This document shows positions 13,091 through 27,400 of a stretch of 64,000 bases of DNA, piece after piece; positions within the stretch are counted from its first letter, which is position 1; each line of letters starts with the position of its first letter. The position numbers were made by a program, and so were the translations under genes. The notes under the pieces are model-generated. The model was not told where the DNA came from and did no database searches. It saw only the letters and a program-made list of their open reading frames with translations. Origin of the DNA: Lutraria lutraria (Eukaryota; Mollusca; Bivalvia; Venerida; Mactridae); contig OZ026843.1 of NCBI GenBank assembly GCA_964023205.1, positions 1,349,029-1,413,028 on the forward strand. Reading direction: 5' to 3'.

Positions 13091-14900
13091 GACAACATCA
13101 ATAATCAACGTATGTTTTAGTGTATGTTAGCTGTGGTCAGATTTATATCCTGACAACAACACCAATCAACTGATGTTTTAGTGTATGTTAGCTGTTGACA
13201 GATTTATATCCTGACAACATCACTAATCAACGTATGTTTCAGTGTATGTTAGCTGTGGTCAGATTTATATCCTTACAACACCAATCAACGTATGTTTCAG
13301 TGTATGTTAGCTGTGGTCAGATTTATATCCTTACAACAACACCATCAACGTATGTTTTAGTGTATGTTAGCTGTGGTCAGATTTATATCCTGACAACATC
13401 ACTAATCAACGTATGTTTTAGTGTATGTTAGCTGTGGTCAGATTTATATCCTGACAACAACAATCAACGTATGTTTCAGTGTATGTTAGCTGTGGTCAGA
13501 TTTATATCCTGACAACAACACCATCAACGTATGTTTTAGTGTATGTTAGCTGTAGTCAGATTTATATCCTTACAACAACACCTACCAACGTATGTTACAG
13601 TGTATGTTAGCTGTGGTCAGATTTATATCCTGACAACAACACCAATCAACGTATGTTTCAGTGTATGTTAGCTGTGGTCAGATTTATATCCTGACAACAA
13701 CAATCAACGTATGTTTCAGTGTATGTTAGCTGTGGTCAGATTTATATCCTGACAACATCACCAATCAACTTATGTTTTAGTGTATGTTAGCTGTGGTCAG
13801 ATTTATATCCTGACAACAACACCAATCAACATATTTTTTAGTGTATGTTAGCTGTTGTCAGATTTATATCCTGACAACATCACTAATCAACGTATGTTTC
13901 AGTGTATGTTAGCTGTGGTCAGGTTTATATACTTACAACAACAATCAACGTATGTTTCAGTGTATGTTAGCTGTGGTCAGATTTATATCCTGACAACAAC
14001 ACCAATCAACGTATGTTTCAGTGTATGTTAGCTGTGGTCAGATTTATATCCTGACAACATCACTAATTAACGTAAGTTTTAGTGTAGGTTAGCTGTGGTC
14101 AGATTTATATCTTGACAACAACAATCAACGTATGTTTCAGTGTATGTTAGCTGTGGTCAGATTTATATCCTTACAACAACACCAATCAACGAATGTTTCA
14201 GTGTATGTTAGCTGTGGTCAGATTTATATCCTGACAACAACAATCAACGTATGTTTCAGTGTATGTTAGCTGTGGTCAGATTTATATCCTTACAACAACA
14301 CCAATCAATTTATGTTTTAGTGTATGTTAGCTGTGGACAGATTTATATCCTTACAACAACACCAATCAACGTATGTTTCAGTGTATGTTAGCTGTGGTCA
14401 GATTTATATCCTGACAACAACAATCAACGTATGTTTCAGTGTATGTTAGCTGTGGCCAGATTTATATCCTGACAACATCACCAATCAACTTATGTTTTAG
14501 TGTATGTTAGCTGTGGTCAGATTTATATCCTGACAACAACACCAATCAACATATGTTTTAGTGTATGTTAGCTGTGGTCAGATTTATATCCTGACAACAT
14601 CACTAATCAACGTATGTTTCAGTGTATGTTAGCTGTGGTCAGGTTTATATACTTACAACAACAATCAACGTATGTTTCAGTGTATGTTAGCTGTGGTCAG
14701 ATTTATATCCTTACAACAACAATCAACGTATGTTTCAGTGTATGTTAGCTGTGGTCAGATTTATATCCTGACAACATCACTAATCAACTTATGTTTCAGT
14801 GTATGTTAGCTGTGGTCAGATTTATATCCTTACAACAGCACCAATCAACGTATGTTTCAGTGTATGTTAGCTGTGGTCAGATTTATATCCTTACAACAAC
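13090..14900 (+). repeat. 720-bp HOR family, first cluster
   Basis: The diagnostic GTCAGGTTTATATACTTAC monomer occurs twice exactly 720 bp apart (matching text starts at 13,921 and 14,641). The intervening monomers mix 58-bp ACAACAATC with 61-bp CACCAATC, ATCACCAATC and AACATATG types. A CAACGTAAGTTTTAG/TCTTGAC pair sits near 14,070-14,110. A perfect dyad core lies at 13,853-13,879, and a one-mismatch version (GTTGACAG) near 13,193. Confidence 0.8.
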
Positions 14901-15780
14901 ACCAATCAACGTATGTTTCAGTGTATATTAGCTGTGGTCAGATTTATATCCTTACAACAACCCCATCAACGTATGTTTCAGTGTAGGTTAGCTGTGGTCA
15001 GATTTATATCCTTACAACAACACCTACCAACGTTTGTTTCAGTGTATGTTAGCTGTGGTCAGATTTATATCCTTACAACAACACCATCAACGTATGTTTC
15101 AGTGTAGGTTAGCTGTAGTCAGATTTTTATCCTTACAAGAACACCATCAACGTATGTTTCAGTGTAGTTTAGCTGTAGTCAGATTTATATCCTTACAACA
15201 ACACCAATCAACGTTTGTTTCAGTGTATGTTAGCTGTGGTCAGATTTATATCCTTACAACAACACCTACCAACGTATGTTTCAGTGTATGTTAGCTGTAG
15301 TCAGATTTATATCCTTACAACAACACCTACCAACGTATATTTCAGTGTATGTTAGCTGTAGTCAGATTTATATCCTTACAACAACAACATCAACGTATGT
15401 TTCAGTTTAGGTTAGCTGTGGTCAGATTTATATCCTTACAACATCACTAATCAACTTATGTTTTAGTGTATGTTACCTGTGGTCAGATTTATATCCTTAC
15501 AACAACACCAATCAACTTATGTTTTAGTGTATGTTAGCTGTGGTCAGATTTATATCCTAACAACATCACTAATCAACGTATGTTTTAGTGTATGTTAGCT
15601 GTGGTCAGATTTATGTCCTGACAACAACACCAATCAAATTATGTTTTAGTGTATGTTAGCTGTGGTCAGATTTATATCTTAACAACATCACTAATCAACG
15701 TATGTTTTAGTGTATGTTAGCTGTGGTCAGATTTATATCCTGACAACAACACCAATCAACTTATGTTTTAGTGTATGTTA
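14900..15780 (+). repeat. Part A-like block, early copy
   Basis: Order: a CACCAATC monomer, an AACCCCATC linker, CACCTACC with CAACGTTTG, CACCATC, a further ACACCATC, a GTGTAGTTTAGC monomer, CACCTACC twice, AACATC with CAGTTTAGG, ATCACTAATC, and CCTAAC/ATCACTAATC. This is the order of part A in the 2,835-bp HOR further right. Private variants here include CAGATTTTTATCC and ACAAGAACACC near 15,123-15,145 and GTATATTTC near 15,336. Confidence 0.75.
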
Positions 15781-18400
15781 GCTGTGGTCAGATTTATATC
15801 CTGACAACATCACTAATCAACTTATGTTTCAGTGTATGTCAGCTGTGGTCAGATTTATATCCTTACAACAACAATCAACGTATGTTTCAGTGTAGGTTAG
15901 CTGTGGTCAGATTTATATCCTTACAACATCCCTAATCAACTTATGTTTTAGTGTATGTTAGCTGTGGTCAGATTTATATCCTTACAACATCCCTAATCAA
16001 CTTATGTTTTAGTGTATGTTAGCTGTGGTCAGATTTATATCCTTACAACATCACTAATCAACTTATGTTTTAGTGTATGTTAGCTGTGGTCAGTTTTATA
16101 TCCTTACAACATCACCAATCAACTTATGTTTTAGTGTATGTTAGCTGTGGTCAGATTTATATCCTTACAACAACACCAATCAACTTATGCTTCAGTGTAT
16201 GTTAGCTGTGGTCAGATTTATATCCTTACAACAACACTAATCAACTTATGTTTTAGTGTATGTTAGCTGTGGTCAGATTTATATCCTTACAACAACACCA
16301 ATCAACTTATGTTACAGTGTATGTTAGCTGTGGTCAGATTTATATCCTTACAAAGTCACTAATCAACTTATGTTTTAGTGTATGTTAGCTGTGGTCAGAT
16401 TTATATCCTGACAACAACACTAATCAACTTATGTTTTAGTGTATGTTAGCTGTGGTCAGATTTATATCCTGACTACATCACTAATCAACTTATGTTTAAG
16501 TGTATATTAGCTGTGGTCAGGTTTATTTCCTGACAACATCACTAATCAATTTATGTTTTAGTGTATGTAATCTGTGGTCAGATTTATATCCTTACAACAT
16601 CACTATTCAATTTATGTTTCAGTGTATGTTACCTGTGGTCAGATTTATATCCTTACAACAACAATCAACGTATGTTTCAGTGTATGTTAGCTGTGGTCAG
16701 ATTTATATCCTGACAACATCACTAATCAACTTATGTTTCAGTGTATGTTAGCTGTGGTCAGATTTATATCCTTACAACAACAATCAACGTATGTTTCAGT
16801 GTATGTTAGCTGTGGTCAGATTTATATCCTTACAACATCACTAATCATCTTATGTTTCAGTGTATGTTAGCTGTGGTCAGATTTATATCCTGACAACATC
16901 ACTAATCAACGTATGTTTTAGTGTATGTTAGCTGTGGTCAGATTTATATCCTGACAACAACACCAATCAACATATTTTTTAGTGTATGTTAGCTGTGGTC
17001 AGATTTATATCCTGACAACATCACTAATCAACGTATGTTTCAGTGTATGTTAGCTGTGGTCAGGTTTATATACTTACAACAACAATCAACGTATGTTTCA
17101 GTGTATGTTAGCTGTGGTCAGATTTATATCCTGACAACAACACCAATCAACGTATGTTTTAGTGTATGTTAGCTGTGGTCAGATTTATATCCTGACAACA
17201 ACACCGATCAACGTATGTTTCAGTGTATGTTAGCTGTGGTCAGATTTATATCCTTACAACAACACCAATCAACGTATGTTTCAGTGTAGGTTAGCTGTGG
17301 TCAGATTTATATCCTTACAACATCACTAATCAACTTATGTTTTAGTGTATGTTAGCTGTGGTCAGATTTATATCCTGACAACATCACTAATCAACTTATG
17401 TTTCAGTGTATGTTAGCTGTGGTCAGATTTATATCCTTACAACAACAATCAACGTATGTTTCAGTGTGGGTTAGCTGTGGTCAGATTTATATCCTTACAA
17501 CATCACTAATCAACTTATGTTTTAGTGTATGTTAGCTGTGGTCAGATTTATATCCTTACAACATCACTAATCAACTTATGTTTTAGTGTATGTTAGCTGT
17601 GGTCAGATTTATATCCTTACAACATCACCAATCAACTTATGTTTTAGTGTATGTTAGCTGTGGTCAGATTTATATCCTTACAACAACACCAATCAACTTA
17701 TGCTTCAGTGTATGTTAGCTGTGGTCAGATTTATATCCTTACAACAACACTAATCAACTTATGTTTTAGTGTATGTTAGCTGTGGTAAGATTTATATCCT
17801 TACAACAACACCAATCAACTTATGTTTCAGTGTATGTTAGCTGTGGTCAGATTTATATCCTTACAAAGTCACTAATCAACTTATGTTTTAGTGTATGTTA
17901 GCTGTGGTCAGATTTATATCCTGACAACAACACTAATCAACTTATGTTTTAGTGTATGTTAGCTGTGGTCAGATTTATATCCTGACAACATCACTAATCA
18001 ACTTATGTTTTAGTGTATATTAGCTGTGGTCAGGTTTATTTCCTGACAACATAACTAATCAATTTATGTTTTAGTGTATGTAATCTGTGGTCAGATTTAT
18101 ATCCTTACAACATCACTAATCAACTTATGTTTCAGTGTATGTTACCTGTGGTCAGATTTATATCCTTACAACAACAATCAACGTATGTTTCAGTGTATGT
18201 TAGCTGTGATCAGATTTATATCCTGACAACATCACTAATCAACTTATGTTTCAGTGTATGTTAGCTGTGGTCAGATTTATATCCTTACAACATCACAAAT
18301 CATCTTATGTTTCAGTGTATGTTAGCTGTGGTCAGATTTATATCCTAACAACATCACTAATCAACGTATGTTTTAGTGTATGTTAGCTGTGGTCAGATTT
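15780..18400 (+). repeat. Second D-type domain with internal 1,513-bp-spaced duplication
   Basis: D-type ATCACTAATC/AACTTATG monomers dominate again. Two copies, about 15,840-16,720 and 17,400-18,230, share GTATGCTTCAG (16,187 and 17,700), ACAAAGTCACTAATC, GTTTATTTCCTGAC, GTAATCTGTGG (16,567 and 18,080) and GTTACCTGTGG at an offset of 1,513 bp. Copy 1 has one extra 61-bp monomer near its start. The ACAAAGTCAC variant also occurs near 9,828, linking this region with domain II at an offset of 6,523 bp. A 720-family insert lies near 16,920-17,290. Confidence 0.8.
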
Positions 18401-19304
18401 ATATCCTGACAACATCACTAATCAACTTATGTTTTAGTGTATGTTAGCTGTGGTCAGATTTATATCCTGACAACAAAACCAATCAACTTATATTTCAGTG
18501 TATGTTAGCTGTGGTCAGATTTATATCCTGACAACATCACTAATCAACGTATGTTTCAGTGTATGTTAGCTGTGGTCAGATTTATATCCTTGCAACACCA
18601 ACAAACGTATGTTTCAGTGTATGTTAGCTGTGGTCAGATTGATATCCTGACAACAACACCATCAACGTATGTTTTAGTGTATGTTAGCTGTGGTCAGATT
18701 TATATCCTGACAACATCACTAATCAACGTATGTTTTAGTGTATGTTAGCTGTGGTCAGATTTATATCCTTACAACAACAATCAACGTATGTTTCAGTGTA
18801 TGTTAGCTGTGGTCAGATTTATATCCTGACAACAACACCAATCAACTTATGTTTTAGTGTATGTTAGCTGTGGTCAGATTTATATCCTGACAACAACACC
18901 AATCAACTTATGTTTCAGTGTATGTTAGCTGTGGGCAGATTTATATCCTGACAACATCACTAATCAACGTAAGTTTTAGTGTAGGTTAGCTGTGGTCAGA
19001 TTTATATCTTGACAACAACAATCAACGTATGTTTCAGTGTATGTTAGCTGTGGTCAGATTTATATGCTTACAACAACACCAATCAACGTATGTTTCAGTG
19101 TATGTTAGCTGTGGTCAGATTTATATCCTGACAACAACAATCAACGTATGTTTCAGTGTATGTTAGCTGTGGTCAGATTTATATCCTTACAACAACACCA
19201 ATCAACTTATGTTTTAGTGTATGTTAGCTGTGGTCAGATTTATATCCTTACAACAACACCAATCAACGTATGTTTCAGTGTATGTTAGCTGTGGTCAGAT
19301 TTAT
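18400..19304 (+). repeat. 720-bp HOR unit with tandem repetition
   Basis: The matching text GTGGGCAGAT is at 18,931 and 19,651, and CAACGTAAGTTTTAG with TCTTGAC follows in both, exactly 720 bp apart. TTATATGCTTAC monomers follow each. A TATCCTTGCAACACCAACAAACG monomer at about 18,590 and a CAGATTGATATCC monomer near 18,636 are private variants. Confidence 0.8.
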
Positions 19305-21171
19305 ATCCTGACAACAACAATCAACGTATGTTTCAGTGTATGTTAGCTGTGGTCAGATTTATATCCTGAAAACATCACCAATCAACTTATGTTTTAGTGT
19401 ATGTTAGCTGTGGTCAGATTTATATCATGACAACAACACCAATCAACATATTTTTTAGTGTATGTTAGCTGTGGTCAGATTTATATCCTGACAATATCAC
19501 TAATCAACGTATGTTTCAGTGTATGTTAGCTGTGGTCAGGTTTGTATACTTACAACAACAATCAACGTATGTTTCAGTGTATGTTAGCTGTTGTCAGATT
19601 TATATCCTGACAACAACACCAATCAACTTATGTTTCAGTGTATGTTAGCTGTGGGCAGATTTATATCCTGACAACATCACTAATCAACGTAAGTTTTAGT
19701 GTAGGTTAGCTGTGGTCAGATTTATATCTTGACAACAACAATCAACGTATGTTTCAGTGTATGTTAGCTGTGGTCAGATTTATATGCTTACAACAACACC
19801 AATCAACGTATGTTTCAGTGTATGTTAGCTGTGGTCAGATTTATATCCTGACAACAACACCAATCGACTTATGTTTTAGTGTATGTTAGCTGTGGTCAGA
19901 TTTATATCCTTACAACAACACCAATCAACGTATGTTTCAGTGTATGTTAGCTGTGGTCAGATTTATATCCTGACAACATCACTAATCAACGTAAGTTTTA
20001 GTGTAGGTTAGCTGTGGTCAGATTTATATCTTGACATCACCAATCAACTTATGTTTTAGTGTATGTTAGCTGTGGTCAGATTTATATCCTGACAACAACA
20101 CCAATCAACATATGTTTTAGTGTATGTTAGCTGTGGTCAGATTTATATCCTGACAACATCACTAATCAACGTATGTTTCAGTGTATGTTAGCTGTGGTCA
20201 GGTTTATATACTTACAACAACAATCAACGTATGTTTCAGTGTATGTTAGCTGTGGTCAGATTTATATCCTTACAACAACAATCAACGTATGTTTCAGTGT
20301 ATGTTAGCTGTGGTCAGATTTATATCCTTAAAACAACACCAATCAACGTATGTTTCAGTGTATGTTAGCTGTGGTCAGATTTATATCCTTACAAGAACCC
20401 CATCGACGTATGTTTCAGTGTAGGTTAGCTGTGGTCAGATTTATATCCTTACAACAACACCTACCAACGTTTGTTTCAGTGTATGTTAGCTGTGGTCAGA
20501 TTTATATCCTTACAACAACACCATCAACGTATGTTTCAGTGTAGGTTAGCTGTAGTCAGATTTATATCCTTACAACAACACCATCAACGTATGTTTCAGT
20601 GTATGTTAGCTGTAGTCAGATTTATATCCTTACAACAACACCAATCAACTTCTGTTTCAGTGTATGTTAGCTGTGGTCAGATTTATATCCTTACAACAAC
20701 ACCTACCAACGTATGATTCAGTGTATGTTAGCTGTAGTCAGATTTATATCCTTACAACAACACCATCAACGTATTTTTCAGTGTAGGTTAGCTGTAGTCA
20801 GATTTATATCCTTACAACAACACCATCAACGTATGTTTCAGTGTAGTTTAGCTGTAGTCAGATTTATATCCTTACAACAACACCAATCAACGTTTGTTTC
20901 AGTGTATGTTAGCTGTGGTCAGATTTATATCCTTACAACAACACCTACCAACGTATGTTTCAGTGTATGTTAGCTGTGGTCAGATTTATATCCTTACAAC
21001 AACACCTACCAACGTATGTTTCAGTGTATGTTAGCTGTAGTCAGATTTATATCCTTACAACAACAACATCAACGTATGTTTCAGTTTAGGTTAGCTGTGG
21101 TCAGATTTATATCCTTACAACATCACTAATCAACTTATGTTTTAGTGTATGTTAGCTGTGGTCAGATTTAT
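19305..21171 (+). repeat. 1,867-bp tandem duplication, unit 1
   Basis: Shared rare features give an exact offset of 1,867 bp to unit 2. They are TATCCTGAAAACATC (19,367 and 21,234), AACATATTTTTTAG, GTTTGTATACTTAC, GTGGGCAG, a shortened TCTTGACATCACC monomer (near 20,030 and 21,897), AAGAACCCCATCGACG, CAACTTCTG and GTATGATTCAG. Visible differences are few, for example ACAATATCAC near 19,492 versus ACAACATCAC, and CCTTAAAAC near 20,327 versus CCTTACAAC. The unit combines a 720-type front half with a part A/728-type back half. Confidence 0.9.
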
Positions 21172-23038
21172 ATCCTGACAACAACAATCAACGTATGTTT
21201 CAGTGTATGTTAGCTGTGGTCAGATTTATATCCTGAAAACATCACCAATCAACTTATGTTTTAGTGTATGTTAGCTGTGGTCAGATTTATATCATGACAA
21301 CAACACCAATCAACATATTTTTTAGTGTATGTTAGCTGTGGTCAGATTTATATCCTGACAACATCACTAATCAACGTATGTTTCAGTGTATGTTAGCTGT
21401 GGTCAGGTTTGTATACTTACAACAACAATCAACGTATGTTTCAGTGTATGTTAGCTGTTGTCAGATTTATATCCTGACAACAACACCAATCAACTTATGT
21501 TTCAGTGTATGTTAGCTGTGGGCAGATTTATATCCTGACAACATCACTAATCAACGTAAGTTTTAGTGTAGGTTAGCTGTGGTCAGATTTATATCTTGAC
21601 AACAACAATCAACGTATGTTTCAGTGTATGTTAGCTGTGGTCAGATTTATATGCTTACAACAACACCAATCAACGTATGTTTCAGTGTATGTTAGCTGTG
21701 GTCAGATTTATATCCTGACAACAACACCAATCGACTTATGTTTTAGTGTATGTTAGCTGTGGTCAGATTTATATCCTTACAACAACACCAATCAACGTAT
21801 GTTTCAGTGTATGTTAGCTGTGGTCAGATTTATATCCTGACAACATCACTAATCAACGTAAGTTTTAGTGTAGGTTAGCTGTGGTCAGATTTATATCTTG
21901 ACATCACCAATCAACTTATGTTTTAGTGTATGTTAGCTGTGGTCAGATTTATATCCTGACAACAACACCAATCAACATATGTTTTAGTGTATGTTAGCTG
22001 TGGTCAGATTTATATCCTGACAACATCACTAATCAACGTATGTTTCAGTGTATGTTAGCTGTGGTCAGGTTTATATACTTACAACAACAATCAACGTATG
22101 TTTCAGTGTATGTTAGCTGTGGTCAGATTTATATCCTTACAACAACAATCAACGTATGTTTCAGTGTATGTTAGCTGTGGTCAGATTTATATCCTTACAA
22201 CAACACCAATCAACGTATGTTTCAGTGTATGTTAGCTGTGGTCAGATTTATATCCTTACAAGAACCCCATCGACGTATGTTTCAGTGTAGGTTAGCTGTG
22301 GTCAGATTTATATCCTTACAACAACACCTACCAACGTTTGTTTCAGTGTATGTTAGCTGTGGTCAGATTTATATCCTTACAACAACACCATCAACGTATG
22401 TTTCAGTGTAGGTTAGCTGTAGTCAGATTTATATCCTTACAACAACACCATCAACGTATGTTTCAGTGTATGTTAGCTGTAGTCAGATTTATATCCTTAC
22501 AACAACACCAATCAACTTCTGTTTCAGTGTATGTTAGCTGTGGTCAGATTTATATCCTTACAACAACACCTACCAACGTATGATTCAGTGTATGTTAGCT
22601 GTAGTCAGATTTATATCCTTACAACAACACCATCAACGTATTTTTCAGTGTAGGTTAGCTGTAGTCAGATTTATATCCTTACAACAACACCATCAACGTA
22701 TGTTTCAGTGTAGTTTAGCTGTAGTCAGATTTATATCCTTACAACAACACCAATCAACGTTTGTTTCAGTGTATGTTAGCTGTGGTCAGATTTATATCCT
22801 TACAACAACACCTACCAACGTATGTTTCAGTGTATGTTAGCTGTGGTCAGATTTATATCCTTACAACAACACCTACCAACGTATGTTTCAGTGTATGTTA
22901 GCTGTAGTCAGATTTATATCCTTACAACAACAACATCAACGTATGTTTCAGTTTAGGTTAGCTGTGGTCAGATTTATATCCTTACAACATCACTAATCAA
23001 CTTATGTTTTAGTGTATGTTAGCTGTGGTCAGATTTAT
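21172..23038 (+). repeat. 1,867-bp tandem duplication, unit 2
   Basis: Direct neighbour of unit 1. After it the array continues as a normal 728-bp unit (CACCAATC, then GTTAGTTGTGG and CCTAAC near 23,090). At the equivalent point of unit 1 the sequence jumps back to ACAACAATC, which places the junction near 21,170. High identity with unit 1 suggests a recent unequal exchange, or an assembly duplication. Confidence 0.9.
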
Positions 23039-26000
23039 ATCCTTACAACAACACCAATCAACTTATGTTTTAGTGTATGTTAGTTGTGGTCAGATTTATA
23101 TCCTAACAACATCACTAATCAACGTATGTTTTAGTGTATGTTAGCTGTGGTCAGATTTATATCCTGACAACAACACCAATCAACTTATGTTTTAGTGTAT
23201 GTTAGCTGTAGTCAGATTTATATCCTTACAACAACACCATCAACTTTTTTTCAGTGTATGTTAGCTGTGGTCAGATTTATATCCTTACATCAACACCTAC
23301 CAACGTATGTTTCAGTGTAGGTTAGCTGTAGTCAGATTTATATCCTTACAACAACACCATCAACGTATTTTTCAGTGTAGGTTAGCTGTAGTCAGATTTA
23401 TATCCTTACAACAACACCATCAACGTATGTTTCAGTGTAGTTTAGCTGTAGTCAAATTTATATCCTTACAAAAACACCAATCAACGTTTGTTTCAGTGTA
23501 TGTTAGCTGTGGTCAGATTTATATCCTTACAACAACACCTACCAACGTATGTTTCAGTGTATGTTAGCTGTGGTCAGATTTATATCCTTACAACAACACC
23601 TACCAACGTATGTTTCAGTGTATGTTAGCTGTAGTCAGATTTATATCCTTACAACAACAACATCAACGTATGTTTCAGTTTAGGTTAGCTGTGGTCAGAT
23701 TTATATCCTTACAACAACACCAATCAACGTATGTTTCAGTGTAGGTTAGCTGTGTTCAGATTTATATCCTGACAACATCAATCAACTTATGTTTTAGTGT
23801 ATGTTAGCTGTGGTCAGATTTATATCCTTACAACATCACTAATCAACTTATGTTTTAGTGTATGTTAGCTGTGGTCAGATTTATATCCTGACAACATCAC
23901 TAATCAACTTATGTTTCAGTGTATGTTAGCTGTGGTCAGATTTATATCTTGACAACAACAATCAACGTATGTTTCAGTGTATGTTAGCTGTGGTCAGATT
24001 TATATCCTTACAACAACACCAATCAACGTATGTTTCAGTGTATGTTAGCTGTGGTCAGATTTATATCCTGACAACAACAATCAACGTATGTTTCAGTGTA
24101 TGTTAGCTGTGGTCAGATTTATATCCTTACAACAACACCAATCAACTTATGTTTTAGTGTATGTTAGCTGTGGTCAGATTTATATCCTTACAACAACACC
24201 AATCAACGTATGTTTCAGTGTATGTTAGCTGTGGTCAGATTTATATCCTTACAAGAACCCAATCGACGTATGTTTCAGTGTAGGTTAGCTGTGGTCAGAT
24301 TTATATCCTTACAACAACACCTACCAACGTTTGTTTCAGTGTATGTTAGCTGTGGTCAGATTTATATCCTTACAACAACACCATCAACGTATGTTTCAGT
24401 GTAGGTTAGCTGTAGTCAGATTTATATCCTTACAACAACACCATCAACGTATGTTTCAGTGTATGTTAGCTGTAGTCAGATTTATATCCTTACAACAACA
24501 CCAATCAACTTTTGTTTCAGTGTATGTTAGCTGTGGTCAGATTTATATCCTTACAACAACACCTACCAACGTATGATTCAGTGTATGTTAGCTGTAGTCA
24601 GATTTATATCCTTACAACAACACCATCAACGTATTTTTCAGTGTAGGTTAGCTGTAGTCAGATTTATATCCTGACAACAACACCATCAACGTATGTTTCA
24701 GTGTAGTTTAGCTGTAGTCAGATTTATATCCTTACAACAACACCAATCAACGTTTGTTTCAGTGTATGTTAGCTGTGGTCAGATTTATATCCTTACAACA
24801 ACACCTACCAACGTATGTTTCAGTGTATGTTAGCTGTGGTCAGATTTATATCCTTACAACAACACCTACCAACGTATGTTTCAGTGTATGTTAGCTGTAG
24901 TCAGATTTATATCCTTACAACAACAACATCAACGTATGTTTCAGTTTAGGTTAGCTGTGGTCAGATTTATATCCTTACAACATCACTAATCAACTTATGT
25001 TTTAGTGTATGTTAGCTGTGGTCAGATTTATATCCTTACAACAACACCAATCAACTTATGTTTTAGTGTATGTTAGTTGTGGTCAGATTTATATCCTAAC
25101 AACATCACTAATCAACGTATGTTTTAGTGTATGTTAGCTGTGGTCAGATTTATATCCTGACAACAACACCAATCAACTTATGTTTTAGTGTATGTTAGCT
25201 GTAGTCAGATTTATATCCTTACAACAACACCATCAACTTTTGTTTCAGTGTATGTTAGCTGTGGTCAGATTTATATCCTTACAACAACACCTACCAACGT
25301 ATGTTTCAGTGTATGTTAGCTGTAGTCAGATTTATATCCTTACAACAACACCATCAACGTATTTTTCAGTGTAGGTTAGCTGTAGTCAGATTTATATCCT
25401 TACAACAACACCATCAACGTATGTTTCAGTGTAGTTTAGCTGTAGTCAGATTTATATCCTTACAACAACACCAATCAACGTTTGTTTCAGTGTATGTTAG
25501 CTGTGGTCAGATTTATATCCTTACAACAACACCTACCAACGTATGTTTCAGTGTATGTTAGCTGTGGTCAGATTTATATCCTTACAACAACACCTACCAA
25601 CGTATGTTTCAGTGTATGTTAGCTGTAGTCAGATTTATATCCTTACAACAACAACATCAACGTATGTTTCAGTTTAGGTTAGCTGTGGTCAGATTTATAT
25701 CCTTACAACATCACTAATCAACTTATGTTTTAGTGTATGTTAGCTGTGGTCAGATTTATATCCTTACAACAACACCAATCAACTTATGTTTTAGTGTATG
25801 TTAGTTGTGGTCAGATTTATATCCTAACAACATCACTAATCAACGTATGTTTTAGTGTATGTTAGCTGTGGTCAGATTTATATCCTGACAACAACACCAA
25901 TCAACTTATGTTTTAGTGTATGTTAGCTGTAGTCAGATTTATATCCTTACAACCACACCATCAACTTTTGTTTCAGTGTATGTTAGCTGTGGTCAGATTT

Positions 26001-27400
26001 ATATCCTTACAACAACACCTACCAACGTATGTTTCAGTGTATGTTAGCTGTAGTCAGATTTATATCCTTACAACAACACCATCAACGTATTTTTCAGTGT
26101 AGGTTAGCTGTAGTCAGATTTATATCCTTACAACAACACCATCAACGTATGTTTCAGTGTAGTTTAGCTGTAGTCAGATTTATATCCTTACAACAACACC
26201 AATCAACGTTTGTTTCAGTGTATGTTAGCTGTGGTCAGATTTATATCCTTACAACAACACCTACCAACGTATGTTTCAGTGTATGTTAGCTCTGGTCAGA
26301 TTTATATCCTGACAACAACACCAATCAACGTATGTTTCAGTGTATGTTAGCTGTGGTCAGATTTATATCCTTACAACAACACCAATCAACGTATGTTTCA
26401 GTGTAGGTTAGCTGTGTTCAGATTTATATCCTGACAACATCAATCAACTTATGTTTTAGTGTATGTTAGCTGTGGTCAGATTTATATCCTTACAACATCA
26501 CTAATCAACTTATGTTTTAGTGTATGTTAGCTGTGGTCAGATTTATATCCTGACAACATCACTAATCAACTTATGTTTCAGTGTATGTTAGCTGTGGTCA
26601 GATTTATATCTTGACAACAACAATCAACGTATGTTTCAGTGTATGTTAGCTGTGGTCAGATTTATATCCTTACAACAACACCAATCAACGTATGTTTCAG
26701 TGTATGTTAGCTGTGGTCAGATTTATATCCTGACAACAACAATCAACGTATGTTTCAGTGTATGTTAACTGTGGTCAGATTTATATCCTTACAACAACAC
26801 CAATCAACTTATGTTTTAGTGTATGTTAGCTGTGGTCAGATTTATATCCTTACAACAACACCAATCAACGTATGTTTCAGTGTATGTTAGCTGTGGTCAG
26901 ATTTATATCCTTACAAGAACCCCATCGACGTATGTTTCAGTGTAGGTTAGCTGTGGTCAGATTTATATCCTTACAACAACACCTACCAACGTTTGTTTCA
27001 GTGTATGTTAGCTGTGGTCAGATTTATATCCTTACAACAACACCATCAACGTATGTTTCAGTGTAGGTTAGCTGTAGTCAGATTTATATCCTTACAACAA
27101 CACCATCAACGTATGTTTCAGTGTATGTTAGCTGTAGTCAGATTTATATCCTTACAACAACACCAATCAACTTTTGTTTCAGTGTATGTTAGCTGTGGTC
27201 AGATTTATATCCTTACAACAACACCTACCTACGTATGATTCAGTGTATGTTAGCTGTAGTCAGATTTATATCCTTACAACAACACCATCAACGTATTTTT
27301 CAGTGTAGGTTAGCTGTAGTCAGATTTATATCCTTACAACAACACCATCAACGTATGTTTCAGTGTAGTTTAGCTGTAGTCAGATTTATATCCTAACAAC
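23039..27400 (+). repeat. 728-bp HOR cluster, right, with a 2,662-bp-spaced duplication
   Basis: GTATTTTTCAG markers lie at 22,638, 23,365, 24,631, 25,359 and 26,087. The last three are exactly 728 bp apart, and the 727-bp first step is explained by one lost base in a CAACTTTTTTTCAG monomer near 23,245. A second layer repeats 23,700-24,710 at 26,362-27,372 (offset 2,662; GTGTTCAG at 23,752 and 26,414). It carries the ATCAATC module and the AAGAACCC/ATCGACG monomers. A hybrid monomer ends the region near 27,390. Confidence 0.85.
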
